From CAVQMB01 sp963713445 (GTDB taxonomy: Bacteria; Pseudomonadota; Gammaproteobacteria; Competibacterales; Competibacteraceae): a stretch of 64,000 nt of DNA. Shown piece after piece: positions 42,275-49,966 of this stretch (position 1 is the stretch's first letter; every line of letters starts with the position of its first letter). Location: contig CAVQMB010000021.1 in the NCBI GenBank assembly GCA_963713445.1, forward strand, positions 1-64,000, in the 5' to 3' direction. Position numbers and translations under genes: made by a program. The notes under the pieces were generated by a model, which ran no database searches, was not told the DNA's origin, and worked only from the letters and a program-made list of their open reading frames with translations.

Positions 42275-43260
42275 GCGGCGTGCACCTGTTGCACCGCGCC
42301 AATTCGCCAGCAGGCTGCGCGGTGCTGCGGACTGACCGCCTCCAGCGCCGGCTGCACGGTGCAGGCCCCGGTCTGGAACCGGCAGCGCCAGCGGAACGCA
42401 CAGCCCTGATCCAACCGTGCCGGATCGGGCGGCTGCCCCGGAATGGGATCAAGCGCCGCCTGGCGTGGCCGGTCCAGCCGTGGCACCGAATTCATCAGGC
42501 CCAGGGTATAGGGGTGGCTGGCGTTGCCATACACCTCGCCCGCCTGTCCCTGCTCGACGATACGGCCGGCGTACATGACGTTGACCCGGTCGGCGTAGCG
42601 CGCGACCACACCCAGATTGTGGGTGATCAGCACCAATGCCGCACCCGAACGCCGGGTCAGATCCTTGAGCAGCGCCAGGATCTGGGCCTGGATGGTGACA
42701 TCGAGCGCGGTGGTGGGCTCATCGGCAATGATCAGCTGCGGCTCGCAGGCCAGCGCCATCGCAATCATCACCCGCTGACGCATGCCGCCGCTCAGGTGAT
42801 GAGGATACTGCTTGAGCCGGCGGCCTCCATCTCCGATGCCGACCTGAGTCAGCAGATCGACCGCCCGGTCGCGTGCTGCCCGCTTGGACATCCCCAGGTG
42901 CTGGCGCAGAGTCTCTGTCAGCTGGCGGCCGATGCTGAGCACCGGATTGAGGGCGGTCATCGGTTCCTGGAACACCATGCCGATCTGGCGGCCGCGGATT
43001 CGGCGCAACGCCTCGCGGTCGAGGCCTACCAGATCACGACCCTGGAACCGGATCGAACCACCGGCAATCCTCCCCGGCGGACTGGGTATCAGGCCCAGCA
43101 CCGCCAGTGCACTGACCGACTTGCCGCTACCCGACTCGCCGACCACCGCCACTGTCTCGCCGGCGTCAACCTGGTAGGAAATCCCTCGAACCACACCGAC
43201 CGGCCCGGCCGCGGTCTGGAATTCGACGCGCAGATCATCGATGCTGAGCAGAGCAGCCAT
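42271..43260 (-). CDS. Oligopeptide ABC transporter ATP-binding protein (DppD/OppD type)
   Basis: 329-residue ATPase. Walker A GESGSGKSV, Q-loop VFQEPMTALNPVLSIGRQL, signature LSGGMRQR, Walker B LIIADEPTTALDVTIQAQI, with the C-terminal cysteine cluster (QGCAFRWRCRFQTGACTVQP). The start codon immediately follows the stop of the GntR regulator, so regulator and transporter are one transcript. Confidence 0.93.
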   Translation of the reverse strand: MAALLSIDDLRVEFQTAAGPVGVVRGISYQVDAGETVAVVGESGSGKSVSALAVLGLIPSPPGRIAGGSIRFQGRDLVGLDREALRRIRGRQIGMVFQEPMTALNPVLSIGRQLTETLRQHLGMSKRAARDRAVDLLTQVGIGDGGRRLKQYPHHLSGGMRQRVMIAMALACEPQLIIADEPTTALDVTIQAQILALLKDLTRRSGAALVLITHNLGVVARYADRVNVMYAGRIVEQGQAGEVYGNASHPYTLGLMNSVPRLDRPRQAALDPIPGQPPDPARLDQGCAFRWRCRFQTGACTVQPALEAVSPQHRAACWRIGAVQQVHAA

Positions 43261-43974
43261 CTAGAGCTTACCCTCATTGGCGGCGGCGACGGCCTGATGC
43301 AGCACCGGCGACGCCAGGTCGACCACCGCCTCGATATGCTGTCGCACTGCCTGGGCCGCCTGGTCGGGATCAGCGCTGGCCAGCGCGTCCAGCACCATCC
43401 AGTGCTGGCGGGCGGTTTTCGCCAGGCTGGCAGATGAGCGGCAGGCATCGGCCCCGACCGTATAACGGTGCATGTTCAAGGCACAGCGGTTGAGGATGGG
43501 TTCCAGCGCATCCAGCCCGGAAAGCCGGAATACAGTGAGATGAAAAATGCGGTCGAGATCGCTGCACGCGTAGCAATCGCCAGACTGGGCGGCACGCTCC
43601 ATCCGCTCGATAATCTCAGCCAGCCGGGCGCGATCGGTCGTGTCAATACGGGTCGCGGCCCGGCGCGCGCCCTGGGTCTCGATACGGATTCGGATGGCAA
43701 CCATCTCGGCGGCTTCGGCGGCCGAAATATCCGACACGAAACTGCCCCGGTAACCGGCGCGCACCACCAGCCCCTCCTCCTGTAGCCGCAGCAGCGCCTC
43801 GCGCACGGTGCCCTGGCTGCAACCGAATTCCCCGGCCAGGGCCTGTTCAACCAGCGGCGTGCCGGGTTTTTTCTGATACAGCAGGATAGCCGATTTCAGG
43901 ACATGATAAACCGCACTGCCCTTCCTGAGCTTAAGGGAGGCCTGCAATCGATCCGCTGAGTAGGCTTGAGGCAT
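43261..43974 (-). CDS. GntR-family (FadR/FCD) transcriptional regulator
   Basis: 237-residue regulator. The N-terminal winged helix has FGCSQGTVREALLRLQEEGLV; the C-terminal FCD ligand domain has RIRIETQGARRAATR, the metal-binding DLDRIFHLTVFRLSG and a final HIEAVVDLAS. Such proteins usually sense an organic acid or amino acid. ATG 43974 is preferred over an in-frame ATG at 44022 because that codon lies inside an 18-base palindrome that is likely the operator. As first gene of the Dpp-type operon, it probably represses itself and the transporter. Confidence 0.85.
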   Translation of the reverse strand: MPQAYSADRLQASLKLRKGSAVYHVLKSAILLYQKKPGTPLVEQALAGEFGCSQGTVREALLRLQEEGLVVRAGYRGSFVSDISAAEAAEMVAIRIRIETQGARRAATRIDTTDRARLAEIIERMERAAQSGDCYACSDLDRIFHLTVFRLSGLDALEPILNRCALNMHRYTVGADACRSSASLAKTARQHWMVLDALASADPDQAAQAVRQHIEAVVDLASPVLHQAVAAANEGKL

Positions 43975-44011
43975 GGCGTCTTGCAGCACGATCCAACGAT
44001 GCGAGGCCTTT

Positions 44012-44029
44012 ATCATTATCAATAATGAT
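44012..44029. promoter_or_regulatory. Palindromic operator, ATCATTAT-CA-ATAATGAT
   Basis: A perfect 18-base palindrome (8-base arms) 38 bases upstream of the GntR start. AT-rich palindromes at this position are typical autoregulatory sites of FCD-type GntR proteins. Confidence 0.65.
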
Positions 44030-44293
44030 GATCGATGTAAAGCGAAAAACCCCGCGATCAGTTCGCGCTATGGAAATAAGGCAATGGCAAACAAATAGAT
44101 GAACAGATGATTCGGCAGCTACCGGTCGACCAGCCGGAACACCCACCAACAGATCATCACCGGCACAACGCCAGCGGCCAGTCCCACATTAAGGTCAGCG
44201 TGGTAGCAGCCCCGCGCCGAGACCGGCGCGGATGCTCCACAGCAGGCTAACCGCCGCCAGCGCTACCGTCAGTGCAATCAGTGTGGTCAACGC
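44030..44293 (-). other. Gene-free stretch with membrane-protein-like fragments
   Basis: Between the GntR operator and the Yip1 gene there is no intact gene. On the minus strand two short open fragments look like membrane protein pieces: LTTLIALTVALAAVSLLW (about 44200-44293) and, in another frame, GLAAGVVPVMICWWVFRLVD before a stop at about 44120. These may be debris of a decayed membrane gene. No family could be assigned. Confidence 0.3.
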
Positions 44294-44896
44294 TCAGTGG
44301 GTAAATTCCGGCGCCAGACCGCTACCCCACAGGATCACGGTGATGGCCAGCAACGCCACGAACGCGACCAGGCCGAACGTCAGCACCGCCGAGGAAAACA
44401 GAAAACCGCGCTCCTCGGAGATCTCCATCATGATCGGCACCCCCGTGTAGAGCAGATAAACCGTGTAGGCCAATGCCCCCAGTCCGACCAGAAAATTGAC
44501 CCACAGCACCGGATAGAACTGCGTTACGCCGCTCAGCAGCAACGGCGTAGCAGTGAAAGCCGCCAGCAGCAGACAACGCCCCAGCGTCGGATTGGCGCCG
44601 TAGGTGCGCGCCATCCAGTGGATCCCCTTGGCCACGATGAATACCGCGACCAGAATCGCCAGATAGTACGTCACCGCGATTGGCAAAGCGCTGCCCACCG
44701 TCAGCTTGACCGGGCTTTCCCAGCCGAACCGCCAACCGACCTGCGTGGTGCCGTAAAAGCCCGCGAACGGCGGAATCAGTGCCAGTATCAGGACCAGCTC
44801 CAGATAACCGGCGGCGATGGACTTCCTCACACCCCGTATTGCCTGCCACTCCCGCTTCGGGCTAAGCAACAGTCCCAGTACATGCTTCAGCAACAT
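44294..44896 (-). CDS. Yip1-domain membrane protein
   Basis: 200 residues with five hydrophobic segments (LELVLILALIPPFAGFYG; PIAVTYYLAILVAVFIVAKG; LVGLGALAYTVYLLYTGVP; and others) and the family start LLLSPKREWQAI with an IRG. Bacterial Yip1 proteins have no established role. I chose ATG 44896; a GTG four codons earlier is possible. It lies just downstream of the HiPIP terminator on the same strand, so it probably has its own promoter. Confidence 0.8.
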   Translation of the reverse strand: MLLKHVLGLLLSPKREWQAIRGVRKSIAAGYLELVLILALIPPFAGFYGTTQVGWRFGWESPVKLTVGSALPIAVTYYLAILVAVFIVAKGIHWMARTYGANPTLGRCLLLAAFTATPLLLSGVTQFYPVLWVNFLVGLGALAYTVYLLYTGVPIMMEISEERGFLFSSAVLTFGLVAFVALLAITVILWGSGLAPEFTH

Positions 44897-44934
44897 GGGC
44901 CACACCACTCCCTTAGTCCATTAGATCGTCCATC

Positions 44935-44969
44935 AAAAAACCCATGCTCCCGCTGCGGAGCACGGGTTT
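44935..44969 (-). terminator. Rho-independent terminator of the second HiPIP gene
   Basis: On the minus strand a 13-pair stem (44969-44957 with 44950-44938; one G-U pair) with a 6-base loop ends in TTTTTT. It begins 15 bases after the HiPIP stop codon. This is the clearest intrinsic terminator in the window. Confidence 0.88.
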
Positions 44970-44983
44970 CGGTCATCCCGGGA

Positions 44984-45301
44984 TCAGCCTGCCTTGGGTA
45001 CGTACGCGGTGCACCAGCCGTTGACATGGACCAGTTTACCGCCATAGATCGGGCATGGACCGTACTGCTCACCCGGCTTGCCCTGATAGAGCTGGCAGTT
45101 GTGACAAGCTTCGCCCTTTTTGTATTTCGGGTTGGTCGATTTGGTTGCATCCTCCACGTAGGCCAGGGCTTTGGCCGTGGGATCGCTTTCCTTGACCTTC
45201 TCCTGCGCCATGGCCACGCGCCCTACCAGCGGGGTCACGGCGATACCAATGGCACTCAACTTGACGAAACGGCGACGGCTCTGATCAATGCGATCGGACA
45301 T
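44984..45301 (-). CDS. High-potential iron-sulfur protein (HiPIP), Tat-exported
   Basis: 105 residues. The leader has the twin-arginine motif SRRRFVKLSAIGIAVTP, cleaved after AMA near residue 32. Cluster cysteines are residues 66, 69, 83 and 97, in CHNC, YGPCPIYGG and NGWCTAYVP. In the family it carries electrons from bc1 complex to a reaction centre or terminal oxidase. GGAGGACAGTAC precedes the ATG. It is a single-gene transcript with its own terminator, distinct in sequence from the HiPIP at 4514-4852. Confidence 0.94.
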   Translation of the reverse strand: MSDRIDQSRRRFVKLSAIGIAVTPLVGRVAMAQEKVKESDPTAKALAYVEDATKSTNPKYKKGEACHNCQLYQGKPGEQYGPCPIYGGKLVHVNGWCTAYVPKAG

Positions 45302-45398
45302 GTACTGTCCTCCTGTTATAAAAAGTGATTTGCGGTAAGTTTCGGATTCTATCGCAAACCGGTCTTGCCAGGGAGCGCCAGTTACCGCCGCAACGCCT

Positions 45399-46778
45399 TC
45401 ATATCGCCCGTGAGAAGCGCTGCTCCCGGTGGTGCTGCAGGTACCCGTCGAACACCATGCAGATATTGCGTATCAGCAAGCGGCCGGCCGGCCGCACGAC
45501 GATACGATCAACGCTCAAATCGATCAGACCGTCCAGCGCCATGGCCTCGAGGCGCCGCAGCTCGTCGCCAAAATAGCGATTAAAGCGGATCGAGAAACGG
45601 TCCTCTATAGCGGTGAAGTTGAGCTGGAAGTGACAAATGAGCTGGTTGATCACCGCCCGCCGCAGACGGTCATCGTGGCTCAGTAACACACCCCGCATGA
45701 GCGGCAGTTCAGCACGATCCAACGCCCCGTAATAGGCATCCAGCGTCTTGGCATTCTGGCTGTAGCTGGCACCGACCTTGCCAATGGCGGTCAGGCCCAG
45801 TCCGATCAGATCGCAATCGGCGTGGGTGCTGTAGCCCTGGAAATTGCGGTGCAGGGTGCCAGCCCGCTGAGCTTGCGCCAGTTCGTCATCTGGCCGGGCG
45901 AAATGGTCCATGCCAATGTAGACATAGCCGGCGCCGGTCAGACGCTCGATTATGCGCTGCAATAACGCCAGTTTGACCGCAGGCGTCGGCAGTTCGCCGG
46001 CATCGATCTGACGCTGGGTTTTAAACAGTTGCGGCAAATGGGCATAGTTGAACACCGACAGCCGGTCCGGCTGCAACGCAATCACCGCATCCAGGGTACG
46101 GTCGAACCCCGCCACGCTCTGGCGCGGCAGACCGTAAATAAGATCCAGGCTGATCGACCGGAAATTAGCTGCCCGGGCAGCCTGGACGACACTCTCGGTC
46201 AATGCCAGCGGCTGCACCCGGTTGATGGCCTGCTGCACCGCCGGGTCGATGTCCTGCACGCCCAGGCTGAGACGGTTGAATCCGAGTTCACGCAACAGCG
46301 CGATAGTATCCGCATCGGCTTCGCGCGGATCGATTTCGATGGAGTATTCCCCGCGATCGTTGTCAAGCAGCGGGAAGTGCTCCCCGATAGCAGCCATAAG
46401 CCCACGCATCTCGTCCGCACTGAGGAAGGTCGGCGTCCCGCCGCCCCAATGCAGCTGTTCGACCGGTCGGGTGCGGTCGAACAGCCGCGCCTGCAGTGCC
46501 AGCTCCCGCCGCAGGCGGGTCAGGTACGGACCCGAGCGTTGCCGGTTGGCCGTGATGATGCGGTTGCAGGCACAGTAGTAACACACCCGGGCACAGAACG
46601 GGATGTGCACGTACAGCGAGAGCGGTCGCTCGCCGGTGCCCCGTGCCGCTTCGCGGGCATAGTCTGCAACGCTGAAATTATCGTGAAACTGCACCGCAGT
46701 AGGATACGACGTATAGCGCGGCCCGCTGGTGTCGTAGCGTTCGATCAGCGCCCTGTCGAAGAGGTTTGCGCTGGCCAT
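45399..46778 (-). CDS. hemN: Oxygen-independent coproporphyrinogen III oxidase
   Basis: Radical-SAM enzyme that makes protoporphyrinogen IX without oxygen. 459 residues, as in E. coli HemN. N-terminal RYDTSGPRYTSYPTAVQF, cluster motif HIPFCARVCYYCACN (CxxxCxxC), HWGGGTPTFL, and GVQDIDPAVQQAINR are all family-typical; the C-terminal HemN domain contains LMRGVLLSHDDRLRR. An FNR/Anr-type box lies 64-77 bases upstream. Confidence 0.96.
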   Translation of the reverse strand: MASANLFDRALIERYDTSGPRYTSYPTAVQFHDNFSVADYAREAARGTGERPLSLYVHIPFCARVCYYCACNRIITANRQRSGPYLTRLRRELALQARLFDRTRPVEQLHWGGGTPTFLSADEMRGLMAAIGEHFPLLDNDRGEYSIEIDPREADADTIALLRELGFNRLSLGVQDIDPAVQQAINRVQPLALTESVVQAARAANFRSISLDLIYGLPRQSVAGFDRTLDAVIALQPDRLSVFNYAHLPQLFKTQRQIDAGELPTPAVKLALLQRIIERLTGAGYVYIGMDHFARPDDELAQAQRAGTLHRNFQGYSTHADCDLIGLGLTAIGKVGASYSQNAKTLDAYYGALDRAELPLMRGVLLSHDDRLRRAVINQLICHFQLNFTAIEDRFSIRFNRYFGDELRRLEAMALDGLIDLSVDRIVVRPAGRLLIRNICMVFDGYLQHHREQRFSRAI

Positions 46779-46841
46779 GGACTGCCTCCGGTTCGGCTGT
46801 TCAGCATGGCATCAGTAGACCTCATACCCTGATGGGATGCA

Positions 46842-46855
46842 TTGACCCAGATCAA
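46842..46855. promoter_or_regulatory. FNR/Anr-type box upstream of hemN
   Basis: TTGAC-CCAG-ATCAA matches the consensus TTGAT-N4-ATCAA at nine of ten positions. It lies 64-77 bases before the hemN start and points to anaerobic activation, as known for hemN in several proteobacteria. The nitroreductase gene at 46908-47474 ends 53 bases away on the far side, so only hemN can be its target. Confidence 0.75.
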
Positions 46856-46907
46856 ACCGCACTGACATAGCCGCACTACACGCGGCCGTTTATCGGTCAA
46901 CCTCGTC

Positions 46908-47474
46908 TTAGGGCAACTCGATCAGCAGCTCCGTCAAAGGTTTGCGCGGCGTCTGCGGAATCTCGGCCGGGTAGCCGTAGGACAACAGCGCCACCACTGT
47001 CTCGACCGCCGGATCGACCCAGATCAGGTCGTAGAAACGCGGATCGCGCGTCACCATCCCCGTGCTCCACTTGCTGCCGACGCCGGTGCTCCACAGGTAC
47101 AGCATCAGATTCTGTACCGCGCAGCAGCAGGCAGCGTAGTCCTCGCGGGCACGCTGGGTTGCGTCGCTATTGACACAGGTCACCACCAGCCAACCGGGCT
47201 TGGCCTGCCATTGCGCCAGTTTGGCCCGGGCGGCTTCTTGGCCGCGCTTGACCGCCACCAGTTCGGCATTCAGCCTGGCCACAGCCCGGGCAGTCTCGGT
47301 CCCCAGCAGATAGAACCGCCAGGGTTCCGTGAGATGGTGATTGGGCGCCCAGCGGGCTGCATCGAGCGCTTCCCGAATAACGTCGTACGGCGGCGCCTCG
47401 GGTTTGAAGTCAGTGATGGTGCGGCGGCCTCGGATCAGCTCCGCCGCATGATCGGTCAGGGTTGATACGGTCAT
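46908..47474 (-). CDS. Nitroreductase-family FMN protein (YdjA-like)
   Basis: 188-residue flavin oxidoreductase. Features are LIRGRRTITDFKPEAPPYDV, the FMN-contact segment ALDAARWAPNHHLTEPWRFY, CAVQNLMLYLWSTGVGSKW and LLSYGYPAEIPQTPRKPLTE. The compact length and the NHHLTEPWRF stretch resemble YdjA. ATG 47474 has AAGGA seven bases upstream. Confidence 0.88.
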   Translation of the reverse strand: MTVSTLTDHAAELIRGRRTITDFKPEAPPYDVIREALDAARWAPNHHLTEPWRFYLLGTETARAVARLNAELVAVKRGQEAARAKLAQWQAKPGWLVVTCVNSDATQRAREDYAACCCAVQNLMLYLWSTGVGSKWSTGMVTRDPRFYDLIWVDPAVETVVALLSYGYPAEIPQTPRKPLTELLIELP

Positions 47475-47619
47475 GGAATCCTTGGCAGGAATGGCTAGCG
47501 AATGGTACGCCATTCTAACCGAGCCCGACCGTGGTCTCGAACCAGACCCACTAGCGAGTAGCTAACCAGTTGCAGTAGCCTTGGCTCAGCTCCATTCCCC
47601 AGTCCGAGGACGACAAATC

Positions 47620-48060
47620 ATGGCTCAGTTCCCCCACACGTACCAAGCCAGTGCCAGCACTCGACCGCAACAGCCGGTTACCCTGCGCAGCCCCGAGCTA
47701 CCGGATCTGGCCAGCGCGCCGCCGGCCGAATTCGGTGGCCCGGGCGATCAGTGGTCGCCGGAAACCCTGTTTACGGCCGCCTTGGTGGACTGTTACACGC
47801 TCACATTCCAGGCCCTGGCACGGGCCTCCAAGTTTGAATGGGCCGCCCTGGAGTGCCAGGCGCAGGGCACTCTGGACCGCGTCGATGGCAGCATCCGCTT
47901 TACCCGGTTCGACCTGCAGGTCCGGCTCACCGTGCCGGCCGGCACGCCCCCGGAGCGAGAGCGAGCCGTCCGGCTGCTGGAAAAGTCGAAACAGCACTGT
48001 TTCATCACCCAGTCGGTGAAGGCCGACTGTGCTCTGCACACGGAGATCGTGGAAGCGTGA
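47620..48060 (+). CDS. OsmC-family peroxiredoxin-like protein
   Basis: 146 residues. The two catalytic cysteines are in ALVDCYTLTFQALAR and SKQHCFITQSVKADC; the central sheet (FTRFDLQVRLTVPAG) fits OsmC/Ohr proteins. These reduce organic hydroperoxides with lipoyl or other thiols. It ends 7 bases from the convergent upp stop. Confidence 0.87.
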   Translation: MAQFPHTYQASASTRPQQPVTLRSPELPDLASAPPAEFGGPGDQWSPETLFTAALVDCYTLTFQALARASKFEWAALECQAQGTLDRVDGSIRFTRFDLQVRLTVPAGTPPERERAVRLLEKSKQHCFITQSVKADCALHTEIVEA

Positions 48061-48067
48061 TCCGCGC

Positions 48068-48697
48068 TTACTTGGTCCCGTAAAGCCGATCGCCGGCATC
48101 GCCCAGGCCCGGCAGAATATAGCCGTGATCGTTGAGCCGCTGATCCAGTGCAGCGGTAACAATCGGGACATCCGGGTGGGCTTCGTTGAAGGCCTCGACG
48201 CCCTCCGGGGCCGCCAGCAGACACAGGAATTTGAACTGCCGGGCGCCGCCCTGCTTGAGCCTGGTTATGGCCGCGATGGCCGAATGACCGGTCGCCAGCA
48301 TCGGATCGACCACGATCACCAGCCGTTCATCCAGATCCTGCGGCACCTTGTAGTAATATTCCACGGCGACCAGGGTCTCCGGGTCGCGGTACAAGCCGAT
48401 ATGGCCGACCCGGGCCGAGGGTAACAGATTCAGCAAGCCGTCCAGCAAACCGTTACCGGCCCGCAGGATCGATACAAAACACAGTTTCTTGCCAGCCAGC
48501 ACCGGCGCATCCATGGCCATCAACGGTGTCTGTATGCGCTGGGTGGTCAACGGCAGATCGCGGGTTATTTCGTAGCCCAGCAGCAATGAGATCTCGCGCA
48601 GCAGGCGGCGGAAATCCGCGGTTGCCGTATCCACCCGGCGCATAAGGCTGAGCTTGTGCTGGATCAACGGGTGTTCGACGACAGTCAGATTTTGCAT
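48068..48697 (-). CDS. upp: Uracil phosphoribosyltransferase
   Basis: Makes UMP from uracil and PRPP. 209 residues. It has VVEHPLIQHKLSLMRR, LCFVSILRAGNGLLDGLL, the PRPP loop VVDPMLATGHSAIAAI and the C-terminal GLGDAGDRLYGTK. It is the last gene of an operon with URC1 and URC4, where it likely feeds uracil into that degradation route, in which UMP is a proposed intermediate. Confidence 0.95.
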   Translation of the reverse strand: MQNLTVVEHPLIQHKLSLMRRVDTATADFRRLLREISLLLGYEITRDLPLTTQRIQTPLMAMDAPVLAGKKLCFVSILRAGNGLLDGLLNLLPSARVGHIGLYRDPETLVAVEYYYKVPQDLDERLVIVVDPMLATGHSAIAAITRLKQGGARQFKFLCLLAAPEGVEAFNEAHPDVPIVTAALDQRLNDHGYILPGLGDAGDRLYGTK

Positions 48698-48727
48698 GGT
48701 TATCGGTCGCACCTTGTATGGTTGTGA

Positions 48728-49966
48728 TCAGAATACCGTACCGTCGCTGATCAGGGTTAGCGGCGGCCCGCCATCCGGCCGCCGCTGGCGGGCGATGCGG
48801 CGTCCTGCCGCCCAGCTGCCGCCCTCCAGCACCCGGGCCAGCGGCAAACTGCCTGCATCCCGACCCAGCTGAGCGCGGATCCGTTCGGCCAGTCGATCGA
48901 GCAGGCTGACTGTCAGCGCACGCCATTCGACCACCAACTCAGCCCCCACCGGCTGCGGCTGTTGCAGCGCGTCCGGATCACGTGGCACCAATACGCCAAG
49001 GTCGATAAACAGCCCGCCGTTGCGGTATTCCGGCAGACCCGTCAACTGATCCAGCGCGGTGACCGTGATGCCCGCCTCTTCCAGCGGCTCCATAAGAGAA
49101 TAGGCAAGCCACTGCGACAGCTTGTGGAACGGTACCAGGCCGTCGGCCGGATCGGCGCTGTACGCGGTCGGGTGGTACCAGACGTCACCCAGATTGACAC
49201 CGCCCAGTACCAACCGTCCGGGCCAGATACCGCCCAGCGCCTGCAACACCACACGAAGAATCGCGGTGGCTGGCAACCCGCCGGCGTCAGCCCAGCCCAC
49301 CAGCCGGTCGAACACCCCCCCCAGGCGTGCGCCGGCACCGAAAACCTCTGGCTGCGCCTGCAGCGCCGCAGCCAGACGCTGCAACAGCGCCACCCGGCCC
49401 TCCAGGCCCACCAGCGGATTGCCGGCCGTAACCTGGAATCCGGCCGCCAGCCGGACCGGCGTCAGTCCGGCCAAAGCGGCGGCATCGACCCGTAGCGGCC
49501 TGTCCGGATGCGCCGAAAACAAGCCGTCCGCATACATCTGCAGACTGGCCAGTGCCAGCCCCTCGGACCTTGTATAACAGTTGCCGTCGCCGTATCGATA
49601 GTGCCAGTCCGGACCGGCACCGGCATCCAGTAGCACACTGACGATAGCCAGTTCGGTGCGGATACGGCCGATTTCGGCAGCCGGAACATCCAGCGCGGCC
49701 CGCAGCTCGGCCCAGTGGTCGCGGTCGCCGATAGCAAAATGGCGCCAGCGACTGTGATAGGGAACGGCGAGATCGGGATAATTATCGCGCATCACCGCCA
49801 GCACATAATCAGCCGCCGCAGCCAGCCGCTCCGGCCGCAACGCGAAATGCGCCAGCCGGTCCTGCTCGGCGGCCGCGTAGATCTGCTCACAGCGTTGCCG
49901 GATCGCCTGCGGCGTCTGCAGCCAGGCCACCGCCCGTCCGGTCGCCGGGTCCTGCCTGTTGGACAC
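48728..49966 (-). CDS. urc4: DUF1688 protein, uracil catabolism URC4
   Basis: 412 residues matching the DUF1688/URC4 family: FALRPERLAAAADYVLAVMR, YHSRWRHFAIGDRDHWAELR, AGPDWHYRYGDGNCYTRSEG, VWYHPTAYSADPADGLVPFH. URC4 is needed for the URC uracil degradation pathway first found in Lachancea kluyveri; its reaction is not known to me. GTG 49966 shares a base with the URC1 stop (TAGTG), so translation is coupled. Confidence 0.9.
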   Translation of the reverse strand: MSNRQDPATGRAVAWLQTPQAIRQRCEQIYAAAEQDRLAHFALRPERLAAAADYVLAVMRDNYPDLAVPYHSRWRHFAIGDRDHWAELRAALDVPAAEIGRIRTELAIVSVLLDAGAGPDWHYRYGDGNCYTRSEGLALASLQMYADGLFSAHPDRPLRVDAAALAGLTPVRLAAGFQVTAGNPLVGLEGRVALLQRLAAALQAQPEVFGAGARLGGVFDRLVGWADAGGLPATAILRVVLQALGGIWPGRLVLGGVNLGDVWYHPTAYSADPADGLVPFHKLSQWLAYSLMEPLEEAGITVTALDQLTGLPEYRNGGLFIDLGVLVPRDPDALQQPQPVGAELVVEWRALTVSLLDRLAERIRAQLGRDAGSLPLARVLEGGSWAAGRRIARQRRPDGGPPLTLISDGTVF

